Assembly (NCBI GenBank): GCA_037501455.1
Contig: CM074865.1
Location: forward strand, 13,090,501-13,154,500
Reading direction: 5' to 3'
Length of the DNA stretch: 64,000 nt
Source of the DNA: Lantana camara
Lineage: Eukaryota; Streptophyta; Magnoliopsida; Lamiales; Verbenaceae
Below the pieces are notes generated by a model. The model did no database searches. It saw only the letters and a program-made list of their open reading frames with translations, and was not told where the DNA came from. A program made the position numbers and the translations under genes. Below are positions 22,894 through 34,039 of the stretch, piece by piece (position 1 is the first letter of the stretch; every line of letters starts with the position of its first letter).

Positions 22894-25501
22894 ATGATAA
22901 GGTCTGAGAGGAAGGTACGTCGCACCCAACCTGTTGAAGTTAGTTTTCTTCCATAAATGGTCAGAAATTCAATTTTTTTTCCATATTATTCCAGTTTCTA
23001 GTTGGTAATTGATGATTTTAACTCAACAAGTAAGGGTTTCAGTAGTTTGTTAAATAATGAATATTGAATCGATTTTTATTCGATAGATGGTTCGCTCAAT
23101 GTCGACGACGCCGTTGATGATTGTTCCGTCATCGGCTGAAACAAGCAGGGGAAAGACAAAAAAATCAGAGGTAAACATCCATGAGACTGATGAGAGCCCG
23201 CTTTCGAAGAAGTGGGTGTTTTCGATTTTGCATCAGTGTGTGCTGGAGAGATTCAGTGAGGTTATCTCTAAAATTCGTGACCAAATGTCTCCTGGTCAAC
23301 TCGATCTAGTTAAGAAATCGCCGTTTGGTTATTTTCTGGGAGCGTCTGTTCACTAGGGTAGCATTAACAGAGTTGGGTTGTTGCTCAATTACTACAACTG
23401 CAGCACCAATACATGTAAATTTGGAAGCCAAGAAGTTTTATTTTGTGAGAAGGAATTCAGCATTGTTATTGGTATGCGGCATTTCGGTCATCCTGTCGTG
23501 GTAGTGGGCAAGAGTAAATCCAATACCTTGATCAAGCATTTTGGCAATAAGGGAAACAATGTCTCCCGAGCTAACATCGAAAGTAAACTGCACGAATTCG
23601 TCAGAAGGACTGATGACGATGGCATTGACGATTTTGTACGGATGTATATTTTATATATTTTTAATTGTTTGTTGTTCCCGTGTAGCAGTGTACGTGTACC
23701 TGTTGCGCTTATTTGGTATGTTGATGATTTATCCAGGATTGGACAGTACGCGTGGGGCACAGCGGCTCATATGTTTTTGATCCAACATATTAAAAAGCAT
23801 GTTGTGGATAAACATGATTTTCTCGATGGGTGTACTATGGGTTTGTTGGTAAGTCGTTGGCTGGGTTTTGTAGATTGTGTCGTTTATACCTATATATACA
23901 CGTGCTTAAGTTATTGTTTATGTCAGGCATGGTTTCATGAACGAATTCAGAAGTTTGGCATCTCGAGAAGGTTGGGAGCATTCCCTCGGTTGTTCAAATA
24001 GAAGGGGAGTGCACTGCCTAATACGAAAGAGAATGCAAAGAAGGCACTGGAAAGTATTTGCCGGTCAGATGTAAGTCCATAATCTTTGGTAATTTAAACC
24101 AATATGCATATTTTATTCAACTGTTTTGTAACAAAGTCTGTTGATTTAAAAATACGCAGATTGTTCCCTTACGAGCCCTAACAAAATGGAGAGAAGTTTG
24201 TCCAGAGCGGAGGAAGAAGTTTTTGTTGACGAAGGGGGTCAAGTTGTTTGCGTAGCAGGAAAAGCACAAGGTGTCGATCAAGGAGTTCCAACCGTTTGTG
24301 TGGAAACGGCACCTGAATGTGTCGATCAAGGAGTTCAAACGGTTTGTGTGGAAGAGGCACCTGAATGTGTCGATGTAGGAGTTCAAGTTGATTTGATTGA
24401 GGATGGGGAAGATGATCGGGATGGCGAAGGTGATAGTGATTCCGGACGAGATGAGGTTAGATCGAAGCGGAAGAACGATGTGAGGGGGCTTGTGGAAGAA
24501 CAGTGAGAAAATATTCTATACAAGATTTAATATTACAATGTCTTTTGTTTATGCGTGTGTTTTTTATTTTTCATTGGATACTTATGTATTAGGTTGTGTT
24601 TGCTGGAGCTCACGTGGACAGTAGGCCTAAGGAGGCCCCAGGCTGTGAGGTGGTCACTGAGGAGCAACGGAATAGGGCATTTAACTTGATTATGAGCTAC
24701 ATGGAGGCGCAAAAGTTAGTGTTCTTAGTTAATTCAATGAGTTTAGTTGACAGAAGCGTGTTGATTGCTTTATTATAATCTTCTGCAGCCATGATGTTGT
24801 GTATACAAGTAAGTCAAGTTTTGTCTTCGTGTACGATCTACGAGATCTAATTTTGGGAAAGGAGACCAATGACAACGTTATTCTGTCCTATTACGACCTA
24901 CTAACAAGTCCTAGTTACCTTGTGCCCAAATTCCACGATGTACATTTTGTTAACCCTCATGTGTCAGTTGAGTTTGTGGGGAAATTGAAGAACAGCGTGA
25001 CAGGAAAGACAAAGAAGAAGATTGTCCCTTATATTGTCCCATCTACAATCAACGAGTTCATGACGCACCGGGTGAAAAGTGACTATGCCATGACCCTGAA
25101 CGACGTGTCGTCAACAGTTATGTTCTCATGTCGTTATGTTATTTTCCCTCTATTCACAAATTCTCACTGGCATATGTTGGTGTATGAGACCGAGCACAAA
25201 CGTTTCAGTCACTACAACTCAATGCATACAGAAGAAGCTGCCATCGATGTCGAAGTATACTCAGATTTCCTCTAGTTAAGAACAATGCTGTCAAGAGTTC
25301 CAAAGAGAGGGAATTGGGGGACGAATGAGAATTCACGATAAGGGGAGCAATGATTGTGGCGTATTAATGTGTCTGTATGGTGAGATGCTTGTTCGAGAGA
25401 CTGACGAGTTCAAGACATATGCCGAGACGTGCAGCATCGCCGAATACCGCTTTAAGTTAGCCAATGCTTTTCTAGGAAAACAATCTAGCTCATCTATATA
25501 A
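22894..25501 (+). pseudogene. DUF1985/Ulp1-like (C48 peptidase) gene of a MULE, decayed
   Basis: Exon 1 is tiny (22894-22914, seven codons). The intron (22915-23086) runs GTACGT to TAG, and exon 2 starts in phase at 23087. A TAG (23354-23356) breaks the frame, which then continues to a GTAAGT donor at 23849 and an acceptor ending 23926. The region with SPFGYFLGA, LLNYYNC, CEKEFSIVIGM and WYVDDLSRIGQYAWG resembles DUF1985. A TAG at 23999 follows. 24186-24506 is acidic with 16-residue repeats (VDQGVQTVCVEEAPEC). 24799-25275 resembles the Ulp1 protease core (SHWHMLVYE with the catalytic His, then SHYNS, where Asp is expected). After a frameshift, NDCGVLMCLYGEM supplies the catalytic Cys. Such genes occur in Ulp1-carrying MULEs; their role in transposition is unknown. 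Not functional as read. Confidence 0.65.
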
Positions 25502-25566
25502 TTGAAATTGTAATGGATTGTTATTTATTTATTTTTTTGCTATATTTTACCAATTCTAGTGTCAAA

Positions 25567-27768
25567 AAAATGCGTAATTGGATAGGTGAAGTGTCCAGTG
25601 AAAGGGGAATAATGCGTAATTGAAAGGGGATTGTGTCCAGTGAAACTGTAATAATGCGTAATTGGATGGGTGAAGTGTCCAGTGAAAGGGAAATAATGCG
25701 TAATTAAAAGGGGACTTTGTCCAGTGAAAATTAAATAATACGTAATTGGATGGGTCAAGTGTCTAGTAAAAGGGGAATAATGCATAATTGAAAGGAGACT
25801 TTGTCCAATGAAACTGTAATAATGCAGAATTGGATAGGTCAAGTGTCCAGTGAAAGGGGAATAATGCCTAATTGAAAGGGGACTTTGTCCAGTGAAATTG
25901 TAATAATGTGCAATTGGATGGGTCAAGTGTCCAGTGAAAGGGGAATAATGCGTAATTGAAAGCCGACTTTGTCCAGTGAAACTGTAATAATGCGTAATTG
26001 GATGGGTGAAGTGTCCAGTGAAAGGGGAATAATGCGTAATTGAAAGGGGACTATGTCCAGTGAAGTAACCGCAACATGTAATGGATAATCAATAAATCTT
26101 GAGTATCATTATTGCAATGTTGAGGATAATCAATAAATCAATAAAGTAACCACAACATGCAATGGATAATCAATAAATCTTGAGTATCATTATTGCAATG
26201 TTGAGGATAATCAATAAATCAATAAAGTGACCACAATATGTAATGGATAATCAATAAATCTTGAGTATCATTATTGTAATGTTGAGGATAATCAATAAAT
26301 CAATAAAGTGACCACAATATGTAATGGATAATCAATAAATCTTGAGTATCATTATTGCAATGTTGAGGATAATCAATACATCAATAAATTAACCCCTTTC
26401 AATTACGCATTATTCCTCTTTCACTGGACACTTGACCCATTCAATTACGCATTATTACCTTTTCACTAAACAAATTCCCCTTTCAATTACGCATTATTCC
26501 CCTTTCACTGGACACTTGACCCATCCAATTACGCATTATTTAATTTTCACTGGACAAAGTCCCCTTTCAATTACGCATTATTCCCCTTTCACCGGACACT
26601 TCACCCATCCAATTGCACATTATTACAATTTCACTAGACAAAGTCCCCTTTCAATTAGGCATTATTCCCCTTTCACTGGACACTTGACCCATCCAATTAC
26701 GCATTATTACCTTTTCACTGAACAAAGTCCCCTTTCAATTACACATTATTCCCCTTTCACTGGACACTTGACCCACCCAATTACGCATTATTTAAAGAAC
26801 ACTGGACAAAGTCCCCTTTCAATTACGCATTATTCCCCTTTCACTGGACATTTGACCCATCCAATTAAGCATTATTACCTTTTCACTGAACAAAGTCCCC
26901 TTTCAATTACGCATTATTCCCCTTTCACTGGACACTTGACCCATCCAATTACGCATTATTACTGTTTCACTGGACAAAGTCCCCTTTCAATTACGCATTA
27001 TTCCCCTTTCACTGGACACTTCACCCATCCAATTACGCATTATTACCTTTTCACTGGACAAAGTCCCCTTTCAATTACGCATTATTCCCCTTTCACTGGA
27101 CACTTGACGCATCCAATTACGCATTATTACGGTTTCACTGGACAAAGTCCCCTTTCAATTACGCATTATTCCCCTTTCACTGGACACTTCACCCATCCAA
27201 TTACTCATTATTTAATTTTCACTAGAGAAAGCCCCCTTTCAATTACGCATTATTCCCCTTTCACTGGACACTTCACCCATCCAATTACGCATTATTATTA
27301 TTTCACTGGACAAAGTCCCCTTTTAATTACGCATTATTCCCCTTTCAGTGGACACTTCACCCATCCAATTACGCATTATTTAATTTTCACTGGACAAAGT
27401 CCCCTTTCAATTACGCATTATTCCCCTTTCACTGGACACTTCACCCATCCAATTACGCATTATTATTATTTCACTGGACAAAGTCCCCTTTTAATTACGC
27501 ATTATTCCCCTTTCAGTGGACACTTCACCCATCCAATTACGCATTATTTAATTTTCACTGGACAAAGTCCCCTTTCAATTACGCATTATTCCCCTTTCAC
27601 TGGACACTTCACCCATCCAATTACGCATTATTCCCCTTTCACTGGACACTTCACCCATCCAATTACGCATTATTTAATTTTCACTGGACAAAGTCCCCTT
27701 TCAATTATGAATTATTCCCCTTTCACTGGACACTTCACCCATCCAATTACGCATTATTTAAAGAACAG
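25567..27768. repeat. Inverted 42-bp minisatellite array 2
   Basis: Same plan as array 1 but larger. Left: about 12 reverse units (25567-26065; GTGTCCAGTGAAAGGGG). Centre: about four 81-bp repeats (26066-26392; AAATCTTGAGTATCATTATT). Right: about 33 forward units (26393-27768). Two 42-bp subunits alternate as an 84-bp unit: A begins CACTGGACAAAGTCCCCTTT, B begins CACTGGACACTTCACCCATC, and both contain AATTACGCATTATT. The unit is plainly homologous to array 1. The long frame through it (462 codons at 26432-27820) is a by-product of a period divisible by three. Confidence 0.93.
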
Positions 27769-28009
27769 TCATTTACACCATAAAAAATACAAAGACAAAA
27801 TAGACCTTTTCCAATATTGATACTCAAGATTTCTATCCAATTGCGCATTATTACAGTCCATCCAGTTACGCATTTTACAGTTCAGTCATTTACACCATAG
27901 AATAAAAAGAGATAAAGATTTTTGTCCATCCGAACTATGGCCCTTTTGGCATTTCACCAACCCAACTATTTTTCACCCGAAACCGCCATCTAAAGTTTTA
28001 GTTTCTAAC

Positions 28010-28120
28010 AAACCACCATCCCAACCCCTTTATGAGCGGTTTACCCCCAAAACCTACACACGCGTGCCTCACACGTGAAAATGGGATGGGTATTTTTGAC
28101 ATTTCATCAAATATTATTAT
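28010..28120 (+). repeat. Left terminal inverted repeat of the MULE
   Basis: Reads AAACCACCATCCCAACCCCT then TTATGAGCGGTTTACCCCCA; pairs with 32777-32669 in reverse over ~110 bp with only a few differences (one substitution near the end and a 2-bp indel in the ACGCG stretch). Confidence 0.92.
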
Positions 28121-28219
28121 CTGAGTCTCCTTTTAAAACATCGTACCTCTCACTTGAACCCTAATCTATCACAAATTCACTAAGAAAGGCGAATTGCGTG
28201 CCAGCAATAGTGGAGGGAG

Positions 28220-28645
28220 ACATCTGAATTTCTGGTTTATGATTTCTATCATTGTGGGAGGAGTACAGACCATCAGACATCGTGGAAGAACGACAACCCT
28301 GGTCGTCGTTTCTCAATTTGCAAAAATTACAAGGTTATATCTCCCTTTTTATTCTCTTTTAAACCCTGATATTTGGGGGTTTTGTCTGACTTGCAAGATT
28401 TTTGGGTCAGATGTTACTTTGTATGGATTGATCCACCAATGTCTCTCAGGGCTCGTGAAGTCATCATTGAGTTGGTCATGAAATCTGATAGGCAAGAAGC
28501 TGCTTTGAAGTCGAAGACTAGGCAACTCAGATGGATGTGGATAATGTTGATTTGTTCTTGGGCGTTTATGTATTTGTGGAAGTGGTGTGCTTGTTGTAAA
28601 TTTTTTTTTTCTGGGATGAGCACTGATTCTCATTTTCAAATGTAA
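28220..28645 (+). pseudogene. GRF-type zinc-finger-like protein with C-terminal membrane helix (broken)
   Basis: One frame near 28230-28333 reads YHCGRSTDHQTSW then NDNPGRRFSICKNY, the pattern of a plant GRF zinc finger, with its first Cys replaced by Tyr. After a probable intron (28334 to about 28404, ends not cleanly in phase), the frame 28405-28645 gives FWVRCYFVWIDPPMS, completing the finger. A helical segment and a Trp-rich hydrophobic helix (WMWIMLICSWAFMYLW) follow. Small GRF proteins of this layout are widespread in plants. A stop lies upstream (TAG near 28202) and no good ATG is seen. It sits convergent to the transposase, in the position of an accessory gene of the MULE; its role is unknown. 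Confidence 0.45.
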
Positions 28646-28983
28646 GAGAAATGTGCTATGTTGCAACATGTTGTACTTTGCAGTTCATGAGTAAGCAATG
28701 AAGTTATGTTGCATATTAGTGTCTTGTTTTTCTTGATGTTATATTCCAAGAAGAAAATGGACAGAATTCCTGGACATAAGTGAAAAGTTATAAACTGCTG
28801 AATTGCTGGACATAAATTGGTAAAATACCACTGAATAGCATACGATAAACATAACCATCCTTAATTGTTTGGTTCCATAACCAAGTTCCAGACACAAAAG
28901 TTTCTTTCACAAACATCTTAAACCTAACAAAAGTTTCAGACAAAAACATCATAAACCTAACAGGCAAACTGATTGCAACAGAA

Positions 28984-31900
28984 CTAATCTTTCACAAATT
29001 TGACATTCTTTGGATCTTGTCCCTTCTTTCCAGTGGAGAACCTCACTCCTTGTATGATAGAGCTTCCAGTAGGTTTCCATGTAGGCTTGGATAGAAATGA
29101 TGATTGCTGTGTAGATGTTCCAGATTCACTGTTTGTGTGGACAGGAGTTTGCTTGGTACGCACTTTTTGCATGACTTGCCTATGAACTGGGAACTTTCTT
29201 TTCACCCCTAATGTCTTCTTTGTTGGAGCAGCAGTAGGAACCACATTTTCAGCTGCACTTTGGTTGTGAAGTGAAGATCGTGTGAACCTTCTTGGACTTT
29301 GTTCTGTTGCTAAAAATGAAGATCGTGTGACTCTTGAAGGACTTCCTTGAACCTGTTTACCTTTACCCTACATATAACACCAAAATCATTACAAGAGTAA
29401 AGTATATGTCTCTTAAAATGGATCTCTAAGTACAGAATAAAACATCTTTCAAACCTTAGCAGTAGATTTTGTGGTTTTGCTTTTTTGTGCATCATTTTTT
29501 GCAGCACGTTTTTTCATCTGCCAAAAATACAGTTAGGCACAATACAAAAAATCAGTTATGACATTTAAAGAAAGTACCTTTGACTGTTTTCCCGTTGATG
29601 GATTGGTTGGTGGTGGGATCTCTCTTTCCAATTCTGAAATTGATGGCCTTGGTACGTGGGGACAAGTCCTTGTGTTATGTCCCTTTTCCCCACATGCTCT
29701 ACATGTCATAATCACCCCCTTTTTGCTCATTTTCACTGGAATTTCAGTCTTTTTCTTTCCCTTGGAAACTTCATCCACTTCTTTTCTTCTATTATATTTT
29801 TTGGGTCTTCCAGGGAGCTTTGTTGGGATAGGTGGCTGCAATTTTGTGTGAGGAGTCTTTGGCCACATGTCTTGGCCATCCAGTGTAGGCATGACATAAG
29901 AGTAGGCTTTCATGAATGTCTCTCTATTGTAGTATTGATCAACATACTCATCTGGTTGCAGCCCCAAATACCAAAGTCTAGATATTGCATGAGGGCATGG
30001 AATGCCAATGAGCTCTCATCTTCTGCAGCTATATGTCTTCTCCTTAACACTGACTTTAAACCTTGTTCCATAAGAACTCTCAATTTCAAACTGGTCTAAA
30101 CCATTCCAGTGGGCAATGTACTCCATGCTTTTTTTTCTTTAACTCCTCTAGCAACTTGCAGACCTTAGGACACAAATCACCTCCTGTGAAAGACTTTATT
30201 TTGTCTCTACTAACATGGACTCTTCTCATTAAAGTGTTTCTAATCACCTCCAGCATGCTGATAATAGGCTTGTTTCTAGCTTTTAAGATTAAAGCATTAA
30301 AACTCTCAGACATGTTATTCAGCAGGATATCTGTCTTAGGGAATGTGCTGAAATGGGATCTGGACCAGTGATGTGGAGGTTTTGCAACCAACCACTCAAA
30401 AGAAACTTGGTCTTTTTCTCTGAGTTCCTTCATGTGTTTCTCAAAATCAACCACCCTAGTTGCTCTTGCAGCTTTCCAAAGTAGATCCTTTGATTGCAAC
30501 CCCTTGTGTTGAACTTTGAAGTTCTTGTACATGTGTAGCACACAAAACCTATGCTCACATTCTGGAATGATTTTCTCTATTGCTTCTATCAAACCCTTCT
30601 GTTTGTCTGAGACTATTGTCCATCTCCCCCCATTTTGAATATTGAGATCCTGCACTAACAAGCTGATGAACTATGCCCATGATTTGAATTTTTCTTTCTC
30701 CACAATAGCATATTCAAATGGAAAAATCCCATTGTTACCCTCCATTCCAACTGTTGTAAGTAGAATCCCACCTGCCTGTGTCTTCAAATGGCAGCCATCA
30801 AGGAAGATCACTGGCCTACAGCCTTCTAAGAACCCTTTCCTCAAAGCACCCCAGCAGATGTACATTCTCTTGAAACTAGGCACACCATTCATTAGCTTGC
30901 ACTTGATCTTCACAGTATTATCAGGATCACTCTTTTTAATCTCTGCAGCATAAGACCAAAGCAATGCATATTCCTCTTTTTCAGTAATATTACCCATAGC
31001 AATTACCAATTTCTTTGCCCTGTAACAGTGATGGGGTTGAAACTGCAACTTAACATCATGTTGTAAAACATACATCATAGACTCTACAGGCCAGGAAGGA
31101 TCTGACCATATTTTAGCCTGATATCTCTTGGCTATCCACTCAGCATTAGCACATTTCAATTTCTGCTTTCTAGGACAGTTGTGCTTGGGCATGTATGTTT
31201 TCACTTGCATAGTTTCCTCCCCAGGCACCCTAGATGCATAAATCACCCATGGATATGTCTTGTGTTTACACTTAGCCTGAATTTTTTTCTTATCATTCAA
31301 TGGCCATCTTATATCCCTACCACAGCTGATTGCATGTTGTCTAATAGCTCTCTTTAAACTATCACCATCAGGATACTGTTTAGTTAGCTCAATTCTAGGA
31401 TCCAACTCAGTTTCTTTGTGGCTAACTACTGGATATCCTCTATGTAAGTTTGAAGCATTCTTTACTAATCTTTCCTTACTAGTACCCTCACAAACAACTG
31501 CTTCATTGCTGCCTATCTTATAACCCCACTCAGCTTCAGGATCAACAACCTCTTCAAATAATACATCATCATCAGACACATCATATTCACTATCAAACAG
31601 GTACACTTAATTATCTGAATCACTTTCCACAGATACATCATCATCACTGTCTGAATTCTGTGTTGTATCTCTTATGTCAAAGGCCATCTTATATGCAGCA
31701 TAATTCTCATATACATTATGAACTTGTTCATTTTTAGCTTGGCTCTCAACAAAAGGATCATCAACAGTTTCATTATCCATACTTTCAGAATCTTCATTGT
31801 CACGTACAAATTTTAACCCACAATTTAATGATTAACCAATATCAGATTCATCATCTTCTTCTTCAGAATGTTCAACAAATACAGCTACCATCCTATTCAC

Positions 31901-32174
31901 ATCAGCATACTGACCTAAAGTACATGTATCTAAGTCATTTTGTAACAAAGATAAGGCATCAAAGCAGTTCACTCCAACTGTGCTAAAATGATAAACACAC
32001 TGGTCTACATCAGTTACACCTATTTCCTTCACCATGCGCCTAATCTCCAACATTGACAACTCATCACCATTACAGAAGTCAACATGTCTTACCTCTCCAC
32101 CAAAATATATAGGCCTTCCCAAAATCCTTCCCCCATAATGAATTCTAATGGTGAAATCACCAGAATCTTTTCCT
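28984..32174 (-). pseudogene. mudrA-type MULE transposase, broken
   Basis: The transposase would bind the TIRs and cut and rejoin the element. Coding text begins at an acceptor (TTGCAG) near 32174. A PB1-like N-terminus (HYGGRIL, YFGGEVRHVD) is followed by an acidic linker with TAA stops at 31832 and about 31607. A MuDR DNA-binding domain comes next (RAIRQHAISCGRDI, C-rich to PKHNC). The catalytic core shows FLDGCHLK (first Asp) and VSDKQKGL (second Asp), then HRFCVLHMYKNF. TAG at 30671 falls where Trp is usual. Near 29990 the SWIM finger (ELIGIPCPHAIS) has a TGA in place of Trp. A CCHC knuckle (CRACGEKGHNTRTC) and a Pro/Thr/Lys-rich tail (29244-28984) end the protein. At least four stops and one frame change make it inactive. 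Confidence 0.88.
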
Positions 32175-32668
32175 GCAAGTTAAAAAGAAAGTACATAACA
32201 TGAGCCCTAGATAAAATTAATAAAAAACGAAAAAAAACCCAAAAAATGGGACATATGGGACATTAGCTCTAGACAAAATTCTTTAAAGCAACAATGGCTT
32301 CTAGTTGGGGGAACATGGTGGACCACTGCTACTTAGGAAAACATACCCCAATAATATGGGACCATAACCGTGCATTAAAAAAGGGGAAAAACGACGACAA
32401 AGAGACAAAGCACATGGGACCATTTTCACTCTCTGTTACAAAATCCAAAACTCACCGTAATGGGGCGTCAATCTCCCGATTGGAATCTAGGCTTTTTCAT
32501 CGTCCGTCAAAGTCCACACCATTGCGCACGAAAAAAACTTCAGTTCAATCATCCAATTTCTGTGAATTTCTTCCAAATCTAAGCTAGGGTTACTTTTCAA
32601 GATGTTTTGTGTTTGGGGAGAAGTGAAGCCTGATGTTTGTTTGTTCATCTTCCCAATTCAACGGTAAT
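32175..32668. other. MULE upstream/untranslated region
   Basis: Lies between the first recognised mudrA exon and the right TIR, so it should hold the transposase promoter, 5' UTR and probably a first exon with the ATG, which I could not place. The short plus-strand frame at 32294-32587 has no recognisable content. Confidence 0.4.
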
Positions 32669-32777
32669 ATAATAATATTTGATGAAATGTCAAAAATACC
32701 CATCCCATTTTCACGTGTGAGGCGCGTGTGTAGGTTTTGGGGGTAAACCGCTCATAAAGGGGTTGAGATGGTGGTTT
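32669..32777 (-). repeat. Right terminal inverted repeat of the MULE (truncated outward)
   Basis: Mirror of 28010-28120, ending GATGGTGGTTT at 32777, directly against an LTR start. It carries CGCGCG where the left copy has ACGCGTG. Confidence 0.92.
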
Positions 32778-33614
32778 TGTGACGCCCCGTCTCTTCGGCA
32801 TTCTAGGTACGGCGTCACGAGATAGTTTAATTTAGTATTTTGTGAATTATGTGATTAAGCATGCTTACGTGTCAACGTGAATTTAATTTAATTATATGTG
32901 CCTTAGAATTTAAGTAAATGTTTTGGACTCAATTGTCCAATATTTGTAATTTAGGAACCTAATTGTAATTAGGATGTTTTGAGCCTTCGTGGCAATTTGA
33001 GCTCGGGAATTCGAATTCGAATTCCGACCCTATTGTTGAGTTCGTTTCGATGATTCGGATTCAATGAATTAACCATTTAATTTCTAAAGCCATTTGATAG
33101 CCCTACCATTTTAAATCCGATCCGTTTGGACCGGATACCGTTTGACCCTACCCGTTTTAACCGACCCGTTTGACTAGCCCTAAAAAGGGCCAGCCTTTCC
33201 TTCTCTGTCCACTCTCTCGATCAGCACAAGCAAGAAAGAGAGGAGAAGAAGATTTTTCCCCCTTTTGGCCAAGAAGCCTTGAGCTCGGGTTTGGGAGATC
33301 TAACCATCCGATCAACGACCTAAGGTAAGATTTGTGACCCTTTCGTTACGTGCTTTAATTTGATAGAGCTTTCGTGCCTCGGATTGGTGTTTATGCGATG
33401 ATTTGGGAAAATGATGAATAGTAACCGGGGTGTGAGTTTTGTATGATCTAGGCCGTTTTACGGGTTCTAATGTGTAAAAATGTGACCTACGTGTTTTATT
33501 TGGTCCGTGGTAAAAATTTTATGCATTTTGGAGTGGTTTGGGGCTGTGTTTGTGTGTGGAGTGTGTATTTTGTGCCATTTTTGCTGTTTCTGCTTCGTAC
33601 CAGGTGATCCAGGT

Positions 33615-33732
33615 GGGAACGGCCGTTCCCGTGTTGCATTGGAGTTGGGAACGGCCATTCCCAGGAGTCATACTAGGCAATTCTTTACAGAGCCTCGGGG
33701 AGAAGTTCGGGGAGCTGGGAACGGCCGTTCCC
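33615..33732. repeat. Cluster of 16-bp palindromes GGGAACGGCCGTTCCC
   Basis: Perfect copies lie at 33615-33630 and 33717-33732, with a one-mismatch copy at 33647-33662. Half-sites (GTTCCC) follow near 33768, 33790 and 33812. All are in the first segment of the plus-strand LTR. Confidence 0.85.
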
Positions 33733-34039
33733 AGCTAAAGCGTGGAACCGGATAGTCCGTTCCCATGGGCAGGACCGCTGAGCATGGACGTTCCCAGTGC
33801 TAGCGAGGCCGTTCCCGGCCATGTTTCAGTGTTTTATGTGTTTTGTTCATGTATTGTTATTTGATGACTTCCTTTGAATGCCTAAGTGCTATTACATCAT
33901 TTTACTTGCATAATTTCATGCAATTTAACTCGTTTATTGAATGTAAGTGTTACGTGACTTAATTGCACATAAGAATATGATCACACCTTAGCTTATTATC
34001 TTGTATAGCGTTCGTATACTTCATGTCATTTATCATACG

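Larger units (their letters stand above)
28010..32777. mobile_element. MuDR-type Mutator-like element (MULE), ~4.8 kb, with TIRs
   Basis: The element carries near-identical terminal inverted repeats at 28010-28120 and 32669-32777. Inside are a mudrA-type transposase on the minus strand and a GRF-zinc-finger-like ORF on the plus strand near the left end. The right TIR stops exactly where a plus-strand LTR begins (TGTGACGCC at 32778), so the outer right end and the 9-bp target duplication are missing. The left TIR may extend outward to about 27920. Transposase stops show that it is now non-autonomous. Confidence 0.88.

Noticed and set aside
25567..27768. CRISPR-like regular array
   Set aside because: Units are contiguous with no unique spacers, the DNA is eukaryotic, and the arrays come in inverted pairs.
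26432..27820. 462-codon open frame rich in THY and FTGH repeats
   Set aside because: Same cause as above for array 2. The reverse strand of the left arm shows a similar false ORF (25540-25926).
29558..30099. Plus-strand ORFs of 97 and 147 aa
   Set aside because: Antisense to the mudrA transposase, whose minus-strand motifs (CCHC knuckle, SWIM finger) are clear.
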